Below, piece by piece: positions 44,866 to 53,581 of a stretch of DNA of 64,000 bases; position 1 is the stretch's first letter, and each line of letters starts with the position of its first letter. Source of the DNA: Tigheibacillus halophilus. Lineage in GTDB: Bacteria > Bacillota > Bacilli > Bacillales > Amphibacillaceae. The notes below the pieces were generated by a model. The model ran no database searches. It was not told the origin of the DNA and saw only the letters and a program-made list of their open reading frames with translations. The position numbers and the translations under genes were made by a program. Where the stretch lies: contig NZ_JBHUIZ010000018.1 in the NCBI RefSeq assembly GCF_042683165.1, forward strand, positions 204,548 through 268,547. The letters are read 5' to 3'.

Positions 44866-44990
44866 CCTATAGGGAATCAAAGGATGGACCCACCGCGAAT
44901 TTTTATTAAGCTTGCAACAAAAATTCGGGGTGGGAATCGAACCCACTAGAACCGGCCAGACCGGTGGCGCACCATTTGCCTTCCCTATGT
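44866..44990 (-). ncRNA. tRNA-like structured RNA, unrecognised class, possible leader of the GNAT gene
   Basis: On the minus strand, ATAGGGAA (44988-44981) pairs with TTCCCTAT (44876-44869), and CAAA-TGG below it pairs with CCA-TCC-TTTG. Within this closing stem are three arms in tRNA order: GGC-AAATGGTGC-GCC with a GG in the loop (D-like), ACCG-GTCTGGC-CGGT with a seven-base loop and U33-like T (anticodon-like), and GTGGG-TTCGATT-CCCAC (44946-44930), a classical T arm. An extra CGAATTTTT...AAAAATTCG arm follows, so the 3' half of the closing stem comes about 54 bases after the T arm. No CCA end. The CCCACC segment can pair either in the T arm or with GGTGGG near 44894-44889, giving two exclusive folds. 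Not a normal tRNA. Confidence 0.6.
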
Positions 44991-45165
44991 ACTTTATTAG
45001 GTTGGATCGTGAAGTTTTTAATGAATCACCTTCCGTTTTGTAATTTTATTTTACACTGGTTTGAAATGAAAGGGAATCATTTTTTTTAGACAAAATAGTG
45101 ACAAAAAACGACACGGTATTTAGGGGGATTTTCCTCCAATTTCAGCAGGACCGGACTATGTCCTG

Positions 45166-46056
45166 TTAAGTGTGATAAATATTGTCCAGTGCTTCTGACA
45201 GTGCTGCATGCTGGAAGGTATAACCGTATTCCGTTAATTTTTTCGGCAGCACATACTGGCCCTGCAGAACAAGTTGACTCACTTCTCCTGCAGCAAGGGA
45301 AAAAAGTCTGGACGGGACTGTAGACCAAAAAGGGCGTTTTAATGAACGGGCTAAAAGTTTCATGAAATCCATATTGCGTAATGGCTGGGGAGCTGTGGCA
45401 TTTACTGGTCCCTTCATATGGGAATGGAACAAACAGTATATAATGATTTCTACGACATCGTCCACATGGATCCATGAAATCCATTGCTCGCCATTGCCGA
45501 TTTTTCCACCTGCGAACAGCTTAACTGGTAAAGCCATCATCGGCAGCGCACCTTTTTCCCCCAGTATGACGCCGAAACGAACAAATATGGTACGGATATC
45601 GAGTGATACCGCTCTTTCAGCTGCATTTTCCCATTTTTTCGCAACGATTGCGAGGAAGTCTTCACCAGCTTGTTTTGTTTCCTCTGTGTATATCAGGTCT
45701 TCTGACGTCCCATAGTAGCCGACTGCTGATGCGCTGATGAAGGCTTTTGGTTTGGCAGGCATTTTTGACATGAACTTCACCAGTTTATCTGTCATGAGGA
45801 GCCTGCTGTCGATAATTTCTTTCTTTTTCTTTTCTGACCAGTAACCAAACAATGATTCCCCGGCCAGGTTGATCACTCCCTCCATTGCTGGAAGTTCGTC
45901 AGTCAGTTCATCTGTATGAATGAATGTTGTATGTTCGTCATTTTGGTGTGCTTCCGGACTTCTTGTCAAAATAAATATGTGATGGTCTTCCTGCTTAAGG
46001 CGTGCAGCCAGTTTTGTCCCTACGAATCCGGTCCCGCCCGAAATAAGGAAATTCAT
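45166..46056 (-). CDS. yfhF: TIGR01777-family epimerase/SDR protein YfhF
   Basis: 296 residues of the extended NAD-epimerase fold. The dinucleotide motif I-S-G-G-T-G-F-V-G is at about 5-13, N-L-A-G-E-S near 65, S-A-S-A-V-G-Y-Y-G-T near 108 (catalytic Tyr region), and the C-terminal DUF1731 domain ends with L-P-K-K-L-T-E-Y-G-Y. Family TIGR01777 has no assigned substrate. ATG 46056 is chosen because AAGGAG lies nine bases upstream; ATG 46062 is too close. It diverges from recX, a pairing conserved in Bacillus. Confidence 0.9.
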   Translation of the reverse strand: MNFLISGGTGFVGTKLAARLKQEDHHIFILTRSPEAHQNDEHTTFIHTDELTDELPAMEGVINLAGESLFGYWSEKKKKEIIDSRLLMTDKLVKFMSKMPAKPKAFISASAVGYYGTSEDLIYTEETKQAGEDFLAIVAKKWENAAERAVSLDIRTIFVRFGVILGEKGALPMMALPVKLFAGGKIGNGEQWISWIHVDDVVEIIIYCLFHSHMKGPVNATAPQPLRNMDFMKLLARSLKRPFWSTVPSRLFSLAAGEVSQLVLQGQYVLPKKLTEYGYTFQHAALSEALDNIYHT

Positions 46057-46188
46057 CGCCATTCTCCTTCGTCATAATGTTCTTTGTCCCCATTATATAT
46101 GAAAAGAGTGCGCTTTCATAACGAGAGACTATTCTTAATGGTTTTTCGTACACCATAGATGTATCATGATAGAAGGGAGGAAATAAAG

Positions 46189-47010
46189 ATGAAGAAAATC
46201 ACCAGGATCACAACACAGAAAAAAAACAAACATCGTTTCAATGTTTTTGTAGAAAACGGAAAATCAGATATGTATGCTTTTAGTGTGGATGCCGATATCC
46301 TAGTGAAGTACAATCTTCGTAAAGGACTGGAATTATCCAATGGCGACTGGGAAGAACTACAGGAGCAAAATGATCTGCAAAAGGGCTATGGAATGGCTTT
46401 GCATTTTTTAAGTTACCGTATGCGGACTAAAAAAGAAATTCATGACTACCTGTATGGTAAAGATGTCGACCCAGAGCAAATCACCGAAATAATAGGACGT
46501 TTGGAAAAAGAAAAATTATTGGATGATCAGGAATTTGCAAATGCTTTTGTCCGTGACCGTATGGAGTTCTCAACAAAAGGTCCGCAGATTCTTATACAGG
46601 AACTGATAAAAAAAGGTGTGCCACAAGCGCAAGCCGCCGAAGCTGCTGCCGCCTATACGTATGAAAAACAATTTGAAAAAGCATTCAAGCTTGCTGGAAA
46701 AAGGTTGGAACGTTCCACAAGCAAGTCTTTCAAACAGCAATTGCAGCAACTTCACGCTCATTTGCTCCAAAAAGGCTTTTCAAATGGGGTGATAAAGGAT
46801 GTTGTGGAGCGTTATAAGAATGAAAAGGATACTGATGGTGAGTGGGAGGCTTTGTTAAAACAGGGGGAAAAGCTTTGGCAAAAAAATGCCAGGAAATATG
46901 AAGGATACAATTTGCAGTTGAAAGTGAAGGAAGGGCTTTACAGAAAAGGGTTCGAATTGCAAGCAATTGACAGGTTTATAGAGGAGAAAAAGACGGAAAA
47001 TCAAAGCTAA
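46189..47010 (+). CDS. recX: Regulatory protein RecX
   Basis: 273 residues, the long RecX of bacilli. The N-terminal beta segment (F-N-V-F-V-E-N-G) precedes repeated three-helix modules, each with an aromatic-rich helix; the typical A-L-H-F-L-S-Y-R-M-R-T-K-K-E-I is at about 71-85 and L-D-D-Q-E-F-A-N-A-F near 112. RecX binds RecA filaments and modulates recombination and the SOS response. ATG 46189 follows AAGGGAGG; the frame extends to 46159 without a site. Ends at a bidirectional terminator. Confidence 0.9.
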   Translation: MKKITRITTQKKNKHRFNVFVENGKSDMYAFSVDADILVKYNLRKGLELSNGDWEELQEQNDLQKGYGMALHFLSYRMRTKKEIHDYLYGKDVDPEQITEIIGRLEKEKLLDDQEFANAFVRDRMEFSTKGPQILIQELIKKGVPQAQAAEAAAAYTYEKQFEKAFKLAGKRLERSTSKSFKQQLQQLHAHLLQKGFSNGVIKDVVERYKNEKDTDGEWEALLKQGEKLWQKNARKYEGYNLQLKVKEGLYRKGFELQAIDRFIEEKKTENQS

Positions 47011-47036
47011 GACCGGAGGAGAGGCAGAACCAGGTA

Positions 47037-47073
47037 TGAAAGCAGGCAGCTTTATCTGCTGCCTGCTTTCTTC
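47037..47073. terminator. Bidirectional terminator between recX and the SDR gene
   Basis: GAAAGCAGGCAG pairs with CTGCCTGCTTTC around eight bases. Confidence 0.9.
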
Positions 47074-47077
47074 GTCT

Positions 47078-47740
47078 TTAGCGATCGATATAGATTGTTT
47101 CTCTGCCATCATCTTCGTTGAATATTTGAGCCGCTACTGATTCTGCCCCTTTCAGATTTTCCGGTTTATCGACATGCGTATGTTTATCCCAAAAAGGCGT
47201 GTTCATGCCACCCATATAGACCGCAGTAACACGGACCGATTCATCCTGCAATTCTTTTCTTAAGCTTTCTGTAAACCCTCTGACAGCAAACTTGCTGGCA
47301 CAATAGATGGATTCATGGATTTTTCCGCGCAATCCCGCAGTAGAAATGATATTCAAAATTCTGCCATGGGTTTTGCGGATCAGTTCCAGTGCGGATTGAA
47401 CCGCTAGAATCGTACCTTTGACATTTGTATTCAACATACGTTCTATGTCTTCAAGTGAATATTGCGCTATTGGTCCAAATGCGCCAATCCCGGCATTGTT
47501 AATCAACACATCTAGCGTGCCGATTTGCTGAAAAGCAAGACTGACTGAAGCGGGTTCTGCTACATCACAGATGACGATTTCAGCACTGCCTTTTTGTTGG
47601 TATATTTCATGCATGACCATATGTAATTTATTATCCGTTCTTCCAAGTAAATATACATGATAGTTATTTTTGGCGTATTCCAATGCCAATGCCCGGCCCA
47701 AGCCGCTGCCAGCACCTGTTATTGCTACTGTAGGCATCAT
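47078..47740 (-). CDS. Short-chain dehydrogenase/reductase
   Basis: 220 residues of the classical SDR fold: T-G-A-G-S-G-L-G at 8-15 for NAD(P), N-N-A-G-I-G near 81, and the Ser-Tyr-Lys triad with Y-C-A-S-K near 146-150 after I-I-S-T-A-G. The short C-terminus lacks a clear substrate loop. The substrate is unknown. AAGGGGGAG precedes ATG 47740. It is the only gene in the yfhF-mutY block I cannot match to the usual B. subtilis neighbours. Confidence 0.85.
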   Translation of the reverse strand: MMPTVAITGAGSGLGRALALEYAKNNYHVYLLGRTDNKLHMVMHEIYQQKGSAEIVICDVAEPASVSLAFQQIGTLDVLINNAGIGAFGPIAQYSLEDIERMLNTNVKGTILAVQSALELIRKTHGRILNIISTAGLRGKIHESIYCASKFAVRGFTESLRKELQDESVRVTAVYMGGMNTPFWDKHTHVDKPENLKGAESVAAQIFNEDDGRETIYIDR

Positions 47741-47830
47741 GTACTCCCCCTTTTATTAACCAAAAGTCTAAAACTATTGTCTAACGTAATAAAGAAATTG
47801 TAAAATGATATGAGAAGGGAGTTCGAAACA

Positions 47831-48157
47831 ATGAATTACCGATATAGTGATTATTCTGTTGAGCAGCTGAGACAAGAAGTAGGCAAGCTGAAAGAACAGC
47901 TTCAAAAGGCAGAACAGCTGGGAAATGTCAGTGAGGCAGCCATATATGAAAGAAAAATGCAGGTCGCGCTCGCTTATACATTAAGCCCTGCAGATTTCAA
48001 GCCGGGAGAGACGTATCCCTTACGGATGGATCCAGGACATCGTTTTAAGATAGACCATTTGGAAGGTGTATTTGCTTGGGGCTATCGTATAAATTTGCTT
48101 GATGACGTATATGAAAAACTGGAAGCTGTTCCGATTTCTCTGTTAGGGAATCAATAA
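47831..48157 (+). CDS. yfhH: YfhH family protein (DUF1811)
   Basis: 108 residues from ATG 47831, which has AAGGGAG nine bases upstream; a start at 47810 lacks a site. The N-terminal half is a coiled coil (S-V-E-Q-L-R-Q-E-V-G-K-L-K-E-Q-L), and the C-terminal half a small barrel-like part with Y-P-L-R-M-D-P-G and F-A-W-G-Y-R. It matches the YfhH family known only from bacilli. Function unknown; the gene sits near recX and yfhP as in B. subtilis. Confidence 0.85.
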   Translation: MNYRYSDYSVEQLRQEVGKLKEQLQKAEQLGNVSEAAIYERKMQVALAYTLSPADFKPGETYPLRMDPGHRFKIDHLEGVFAWGYRINLLDDVYEKLEAVPISLLGNQ

Positions 48158-48175
48158 AGGACTTTTGAAACAAAC

Positions 48176-48208
48176 AAAAAGCAGCGGATTCCCCGCTGCT
48201 TGCTTTCA
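48176..48208. terminator. Terminator between yfhH and yfhP
   Basis: AAAAAGCAGCGG pairs with CCGCTGCTTGCTTT around four bases; serves converging genes. Confidence 0.85.
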
Positions 48209-48215
48209 TCATTGC

Positions 48216-49202
48216 TTATATAGGATTATCTCCGACAAGTAATTTGCGTTTCAATTTTCTTTCGGAATATATCCAACCGGTATAAGAACTAATAATATGC
48301 CGGTCTTTACCAACCTGGACAACAGCAACAAATGGGTAATAATCCTTTGATCGGTATCGTAAATCAATAAAACGGATTTCTGTATACTGATCATATTCAT
48401 TGATTTCCCACCGGTACACCGGTGAAAAGGAAAGAAAAGCAGAGATATTGCTGTCAGTGTTTGCAAGTGCCATTACATCAGAAGCGGGCAGTGGGACCTT
48501 ATTGAATTCATCAACAATTTCGATATGCCCATTGCTGACAGTTCCTACATAAAATTTGTCCTTCGTCGTAATGGCTACACGCCAATCGTTTTGCTTCATG
48601 GTTGGGGACGTTGCCACCTGTAAGGTGTCAGGGAAATAGTCGTTTATTTTTTTGACAATTTCTCTTTTGTCCATGTACCGTTTGATATAATACAGGAAAA
48701 TTACTGCGTAAATTGACAGGAATGTGTAACCAGGGTTTGCCCCGATAGCCCAGGCGATAAGTCCAACGACATGTAAGCCGAATATGAACGGATCGAAAGT
48801 ATTGATAAATCCGTAGGCCACCCATCGGTTGGAAAACGGTCGGTAGGCCTGTGTTCCATATGCATTGAATACATCAACGAGTACGTGAATGATCACCGCT
48901 GCAAATGTCCATGCCCACAGATGAGCTAAGGATACCTCAGGCGCAAACGCATGAATCACGGCTGCAATCGCAATTCCCCAGAAAATGACAGCTGGGAGCG
49001 AGTGTGTAAGTCCCCGGTGGTTTCTTATATATGTTGCATTGTTTTTCAGTTTAAGAACAGTATCAAAGTCTGGTGCATTTGAGCCGATGAGTGTACCGGC
49101 CAAAACGCAATTAAAAAGGGTTGGATCATTGTGAACGGCTGGATCCAGTGTTGCGAGACCTCCTAAAGCAATTCCCATAACAATATGGGTACCTGTGTCC
49201 AT
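48216..49202 (-). CDS. yfhP: YfhP-type membrane metal-dependent hydrolase
   Basis: 328 residues from ATG 49202 (CAAGGAGG upstream). The YdjM/DUF457-like N-terminal domain has M-D-T-G-T-H-I-V-M-G, N-A-P-D-F-D and H-R-G-L-T-H-S-L motifs of a membrane-embedded metal hydrolase with 4-5 helices (to about 200). It is followed by a soluble C-terminal domain of about 130 residues rich in aromatic and beta segments. In B. subtilis YfhP is a negative regulator of a nearby membrane-stress gene; the enzymatic reaction is not known. It diverges from mutY. Confidence 0.85.
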   Translation of the reverse strand: MDTGTHIVMGIALGGLATLDPAVHNDPTLFNCVLAGTLIGSNAPDFDTVLKLKNNATYIRNHRGLTHSLPAVIFWGIAIAAVIHAFAPEVSLAHLWAWTFAAVIIHVLVDVFNAYGTQAYRPFSNRWVAYGFINTFDPFIFGLHVVGLIAWAIGANPGYTFLSIYAVIFLYYIKRYMDKREIVKKINDYFPDTLQVATSPTMKQNDWRVAITTKDKFYVGTVSNGHIEIVDEFNKVPLPASDVMALANTDSNISAFLSFSPVYRWEINEYDQYTEIRFIDLRYRSKDYYPFVAVVQVGKDRHIISSYTGWIYSERKLKRKLLVGDNPI

Positions 49203-49284
49203 AAATGTGTGTCCTCCTTGGATGTTGACGAAAATGATTTCCAACTACCTATACTTATTATTGTAACATAAGGAAGTGTTTTTT

Positions 49285-50349
49285 ATGAAAGATGAAACGT
49301 TACGATATTTTGACAATTCGGGCTTCCAAGAGAAGCTTATTTCCTGGTATCAAGCTAATAAACGAGATCTGCCGTGGCGGCAGAATCAGGATCCTTATCG
49401 TGTCTGGGTTTCTGAAATCATGCTGCAGCAGACAAAAGTAGATACGGTCAAACCATATTTTGAACGCTTCATGGAAAAGTTCCCAACTGTTCATGCGCTT
49501 GCTGAGGCTGATGAACAAGCTGTTTTAAAAGCATGGGAAGGCCTTGGTTATTATTCCCGGGCACGCAATTTACAAACCGCTGTACGTGAAGTGGTAGCGG
49601 AATATGATGGAAAAGTGCCAAAGAATAAAAACGAGTTGGGAAAGCTGAAAGGTATCGGCCCATATACAAAGGGAGCTATTCTTTCTATTGCTTTCGGCCA
49701 GCCGGAACCTGCTGTCGATGGAAATGTAATGCGGGTGCTCTCACGTGTACTTCGTATTTCAGACAATATCGCTGAGGCCAAAGTGAAAAAAAGATTTGAA
49801 GCAATCGTCAGTGAAATGATTTCCAAAGATGATCCATCTTCTTTCAATCAGGGATTGATGGAACTCGGGGCATTGGTATGCACACCGAAAGCTCCCCTTT
49901 GTTTATTTTGCCCGGTTAATGCATATTGCCGCGCATTCTCGGAAGGGATTCAGGAACAGCTCCCAGTGAAATCGAAAGCGAAAAAACCGAAAAGAGTTAC
50001 ATATTTGGTTCTTTTGCTGAAAAAAGGTAAGGAAGTCATTATTGAACAACGTTCAGAACAGGGACTTTTGGCAAACCTCTGGCAATTTCCTATGATCCCA
50101 ATGAAAGGTGAAATGGACGCTGCGCAGGCGGAAAAATGGTTTGAAGCAGAATATGGGTGGTCCATCCAGATTGGAAAGGAAGCTGGGGAATTGAAACACG
50201 TCTTCACTCATCTCGTGTGGGACTTGAAAATTTTTGAAGCAGATGTATTGTACGCTTCTGATGATACACGGTTAAAATCGGTAAATGAAATAGAAATCAG
50301 TGAATATCCATTTCCTGTCTCTCATCAAAAAATGATGAAATTCCTTTGA
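49285..50349 (+). CDS. mutY: A/G-specific adenine glycosylase MutY
   Basis: 354 residues. The helix-hairpin-helix motif L-K-G-I-G-P-Y-T at about 121-128, catalytic Glu44 and Asp145 (in A-V-D-G-N), and a complete iron-sulfur loop C-x6-C-x2-C-x5-C (Cys199, 206, 209, 215) are all visible. The C-terminal NUDIX-like domain that recognises 8-oxoguanine starts near 232 and contains H-V-F-T-H. It removes adenine opposite 8-oxoG. ATG 49285 is nine bases from AAGGAA; GTG 49276 would leave no spacing. It is the B. subtilis yfhQ neighbour of yfhP. Confidence 0.95.
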   Translation: MKDETLRYFDNSGFQEKLISWYQANKRDLPWRQNQDPYRVWVSEIMLQQTKVDTVKPYFERFMEKFPTVHALAEADEQAVLKAWEGLGYYSRARNLQTAVREVVAEYDGKVPKNKNELGKLKGIGPYTKGAILSIAFGQPEPAVDGNVMRVLSRVLRISDNIAEAKVKKRFEAIVSEMISKDDPSSFNQGLMELGALVCTPKAPLCLFCPVNAYCRAFSEGIQEQLPVKSKAKKPKRVTYLVLLLKKGKEVIIEQRSEQGLLANLWQFPMIPMKGEMDAAQAEKWFEAEYGWSIQIGKEAGELKHVFTHLVWDLKIFEADVLYASDDTRLKSVNEIEISEYPFPVSHQKMMKFL

Positions 50350-50539
50350 CTGTGGTAACCAACCATCCCAACCACTTACCAAGTAGAAATGACTTCTTGC
50401 TCATCTTATGTTTGATAATTTGAAATGGGGCGGTACACTGCCCAGAAAGTCGTCTCTCCAAAGCATATCAATTTGTCCTTAATTTTTTCTGCATAACAAT
50501 GAACAAACTGGACAAATTATTAACGCGGAGGTGATAAGG

Positions 50540-50704
50540 ATGGCTAAAAACCCTAAACAAACAAACGCAGGTACAAACGTGCAGAAGGTCAAACAACAAA
50601 ACCAACAAGCTTCTCAAGGTAACTATGGTACAGAGTTTGCTTCTGAAACTGACGCTCAGGAAGTAAGAAAGCAAAATCAAAAATCACAGCAAAACAAAAA
50701 ATAA
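50540..50704 (+). CDS. sspE: Gamma-type small acid-soluble spore protein SspE
   Basis: 54 residues, too short for many gene callers. The sequence starts M-A-K-N-P-K-Q-T-N-A-G-T-N and is rich in Gln, Asn and Lys, with one T-E-F-A-S-E-T element, the cleavage site for the germination protease GPR in gamma-type SASPs. It is an amino-acid store in the dormant spore, made in the forespore. GGAGGTGAT is seven bases upstream. A TGCATA/CAAATTA pair with a 17-base spacer (50490-50519) resembles a SigG promoter, though the implied leader would be unusually short. Gene order mutY-sspE-ntdP-ygaD is conserved. Confidence 0.9.
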   Translation: MAKNPKQTNAGTNVQKVKQQNQQASQGNYGTEFASETDAQEVRKQNQKSQQNKK

Positions 50705-50723
50705 GCAATTCCCCATTGCTGGA

Positions 50724-50764
50724 CAAAAAGAGCTTCCTTCTCTTCAAGGAGGCTCTTTTGTATT
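50724..50764 (+). terminator. Terminator after sspE
   Basis: AAAGAGCTTCCTT pairs with AAGGAGGCTCTTT over a short loop, followed by T-rich sequence. The remaining gap to ntdP (about 50765-51063) shows only a GGATAG/CTATCC hairpin (about 50818-50847); the ygaB gene expected in this position in B. subtilis is absent. Confidence 0.8.
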
Positions 50765-51063
50765 TTGGTAAAGATATTATACTGCTTCTGACAGATGAGA
50801 AACTTTTAATTACCTGTGGATAGAAGCGAAGGAATAGCTATCCATCCTGATGCTGTCAGTTAAATCGCTTTAAATTTTACATCTTTAACTATATAATGAA
50901 GGCATTATCAATTGGTATATGAGACTGGTTAAGCGATTATTCGCAGGAAATATATAGTCCGAATACTTTTAAAAGCGAGAGAAGGTATTCAGATTGTTTA
51001 GCTAAATGCTTATGATCCATGGCGCTGCATTATCTTTGTCTGCTGCCAAGAAAGGAAGATTCA

Positions 51064-51594
51064 ATGGTTGCTCCTGATGCTAGATCCGAAATGGTCATTC
51101 GCGCATATAAACATAATGGGAAGCTTCATCGGGTATGGAAAAATACGACAATATTAAAGCGGACGGAAAAAACGGTAATCGGAGCAAACGACAAAACCCT
51201 TGTTACAGAAAGTGATGGCAGAACCTGGGTTACGAGAGAGCCTGCAATTTGCTACTTTCATACAGAACGATGGTTTAATGTAATCGGAATGCTTCGTGAC
51301 AATGGTATTTATTACTATTGCAATATTAGTTCTCCGTTTATTTTGGAAGGAAATGTATTGAAATATATCGATTATGATTTGGATTTAAAAATTTATCCTG
51401 ACATGACTTTTGACTTGCTCGATGAGGATGAATATGAGGAGCATAAGCGATTGATGGATTACCCTCCGAAATTGGACAAGATATTATATGAGCAAATCGA
51501 AGAGCTGAAGAGTTGGGTTCTTCAGAGAAAGGGACCTTTTGCGCCAGGGTTTGTAGATCAATGGTATGAGCGTTTTTTGACCTATCTTTGGTGA
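51064..51594 (+). CDS. ntdP: Nucleoside tri-/diphosphatase YgaC (DUF402)
   Basis: 176 residues, exactly the family length. DUF402 features are clear: I-R-A-Y-K-H-N-G-K-L-H-R, T-E-S-D-G-R-T-W-V-T-R-E-P-A, the W-F-N-V-I-G-M-L-R-D-N-G-I-Y-Y-Y-C-N-I-S-S-P strand and Y-D-L-D-L-K with acidic metal ligands, then L-L-D-E-D-E-Y. Staphylococcal Ntdp and YgaC hydrolyse NTPs and NDPs with a metal ion. ATG 51064 has AAAGGAAG seven bases upstream; a frame reaching 51019 lacks a site. It lies 88 bases before ygaD, likely the same transcript. Confidence 0.9.
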   Translation: MVAPDARSEMVIRAYKHNGKLHRVWKNTTILKRTEKTVIGANDKTLVTESDGRTWVTREPAICYFHTERWFNVIGMLRDNGIYYYCNISSPFILEGNVLKYIDYDLDLKIYPDMTFDLLDEDEYEEHKRLMDYPPKLDKILYEQIEELKSWVLQRKGPFAPGFVDQWYERFLTYLW

Positions 51595-51682
51595 AATACT
51601 CCTTGTTACAATTTGTAGCAAGGGTTTTCTAATGTTTGGCAGGATGCCCCATGAAATAAATGTTTTAAGGATTAGTGATAAC

Positions 51683-53461
51683 ATGAAAAGTGTGAAACAA
51701 TATCTGCAGTTTGTAAAACCGTATAAATGGAAGATATTCTGGACTGTCCTAATTGGAGTCGTCAAATTTGCCATTCCGTTATTGTTGCCGCTCATTTTAA
51801 AATTTGTTGTCGATGACATTGTGCAGGCAAAGTCTCTGAGTGATTCAGCTAAAATTTCCAAACTGTTTTGGATGATGGGTGCCGCATTCGTGATATTTCT
51901 TGTTGTTCGGCCGCCGGTCGAGTATATACGGCAATATCTGGCTCAATGGGTAGGCAACAGGGTGCTATATGATATCAGAGATAGATTGTTTGATCATATC
52001 CAAAGGCTCAGCCTGCGTTATTATTCTAAGACAAAAACCGGCGAAATTATTTCCCGGGTAATAAATGATGTCGAACAGACCAAGAACTTTGTCATGACAG
52101 GGCTGATGAATGTTTGGCTGGATATGATGACGATTTTGATTGCAATCGGGATTATGCTGTCGATGGATGTTGGCTTGACGATCGTTTCAATTATTTTGTT
52201 TCCGGTCTTTGGATTATCAATAAAGTACTTTTTTGCCAAATTGCGGCGGTTTACCCGGGAGCGCTCCCAAGCCCTCGCCGAAGTACAGGGACATTTGCAT
52301 GAAAGGGTGCAGGGAATTCCGGTGACAAGAAGTTTTGCATTGGAAGAATACGAGCAAGAGCAATTCGCCAAGCGCAACGAACACTTTTGGGAGCGTTCGA
52401 TGAATCAGATTAAATGGAATGCAAAAACATTTGCGGTTACAAATACGATTACTGATTTGGCTCCGTTGCTCGTCATTGCATACGCCGGTTATCAGGTTAT
52501 TATTGGGAATTTGACGCTAGGTACGATGGTCGCCTTTGTCGGCTATATGGATCGCGTATACAGTCCGCTACGGCGTCTCGTCAATTCCTCAACCGTTTTA
52601 ACGCAGGCAGTTGCCTCAATCGACAGGGTGTTTGAACTTCTTCATGAAAAATATGATATCGAGGATAAAGAAAATGCAGTGGAATTAAAAGAGGTAAACG
52701 GACATATCTCATTCAAGAACGTCGGTTTTTATTATGAGGAAAAGGATGAAATGGTTCTGCACCATATCAATCTGGATGTGGAAGAAGGGGAAACTATCGC
52801 CTTCGTCGGCATGAGCGGCGGGGGGAAATCGACACTGATCAGTTTGATCCCACGATTTTATGATGTGACAAGCGGTGCCATTCAAGTTGATGGTAAAGAC
52901 ATCCGGGACGTGAAGGTTCGCTCCCTGCGTGACAAAATCGGCATGGTTTTACAGGATAATACCTTGTTTAGCGAATCGATCGCAATGAATATCCGGATGG
53001 GTAATCCGTATGCGACGGATTCAGAAGTGGTCTCAGCTGCGAAAGCGGCAAACGCCCATGATTTTATCATGGGTCTGCCACAAGGGTATAACACGATGGT
53101 GGGAGAACGCGGAGTGAAACTATCCGGAGGGCAAAAACAGCGGGTAGCAATCGCACGTGTTTTTCTCAAGAACCCGCCTATACTGATTTTTGATGAAGCT
53201 ACATCAGCTTTAGATTTGGAAAGTGAACATATGATTCAGGAAGCGGTGGAAAAGTTGGCTTCGGACCGGACGACTTTCATTGTTGCTCACAGGTTGGCTA
53301 CTATCACACACGCAGATAGAATCGTTGTAATTGAAAATGGGGAAATCATCGAATCAGGTTCCCATGAAGAATTGATGAGGAAACAAGGGAGTTATTATAA
53401 TCTTTATCAAGTACAGAATTTAGATGTAGAAGGACAGCAAACAGCCAGACAGGCACCCTGA
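51683..53461 (+). CDS. ygaD: Multidrug ABC exporter YgaD (fused membrane and ATPase)
   Basis: 592 residues. The first about 320 form a six-helix exporter domain; the rest is an ATPase with Walker A G-M-S-G-G-G-K-S-T, signature L-S-G-G-Q-K-Q-R, Walker B I-L-I-F-D-E-A-T-S-A and the D-loop. It is a half-transporter that works as a homodimer. It matches B. subtilis YgaD by position after ntdP. ATG 51683 has AAGGATT upstream; the frame extends to 51632 without a site. A 16-bp perfect inverted repeat overlaps its stop codon. Confidence 0.9.
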   Translation: MKSVKQYLQFVKPYKWKIFWTVLIGVVKFAIPLLLPLILKFVVDDIVQAKSLSDSAKISKLFWMMGAAFVIFLVVRPPVEYIRQYLAQWVGNRVLYDIRDRLFDHIQRLSLRYYSKTKTGEIISRVINDVEQTKNFVMTGLMNVWLDMMTILIAIGIMLSMDVGLTIVSIILFPVFGLSIKYFFAKLRRFTRERSQALAEVQGHLHERVQGIPVTRSFALEEYEQEQFAKRNEHFWERSMNQIKWNAKTFAVTNTITDLAPLLVIAYAGYQVIIGNLTLGTMVAFVGYMDRVYSPLRRLVNSSTVLTQAVASIDRVFELLHEKYDIEDKENAVELKEVNGHISFKNVGFYYEEKDEMVLHHINLDVEEGETIAFVGMSGGGKSTLISLIPRFYDVTSGAIQVDGKDIRDVKVRSLRDKIGMVLQDNTLFSESIAMNIRMGNPYATDSEVVSAAKAANAHDFIMGLPQGYNTMVGERGVKLSGGQKQRVAIARVFLKNPPILIFDEATSALDLESEHMIQEAVEKLASDRTTFIVAHRLATITHADRIVVIENGEIIESGSHEELMRKQGSYYNLYQVQNLDVEGQQTARQAP

Positions 53462-53490
53462 CAGAATTCAGCGTGTGCCTGTCTGGCTGT
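53441..53490. repeat. Perfect 16-bp inverted repeat across the ygaD stop codon
   Basis: ACAGCCAGACAGGCAC (53441-53456) and its exact complement (53475-53490) flank an 18-base loop containing the TGA stop. No T run follows, so it may protect the transcript end or act with a second signal rather than as a simple terminator. It is likely to fold in RNA of either strand. Confidence 0.8.
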
Positions 53491-53581
53491 TGCTCGGTGT
53501 CAAGGGCTATCTGTTTGAATGTCTTGAACCCTAACTTATACTTGTGCAGTAAGTCAAGAATCGGCTTGCTGACTTAAATGA

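Noticed and set aside
44881..44897. T-box-like GGTGG/ACCGCG resemblance on the plus strand
   Set aside because: The match to the T-box core is poor, the stem-I and specifier elements are missing, and the T-loop is conserved only on the minus strand.
44930..44946. Ordinary tRNA gene suggested by the T arm
   Set aside because: The acceptor 3' strand does not follow the T arm and there is no CCA; a normal cloverleaf cannot be closed.
50490..50519. SigG promoter for sspE as a separate feature
   Set aside because: TGCATA and CAAATTA with 17-base spacing look right, but the transcript would begin almost at the ribosome-binding site; kept only as a remark.
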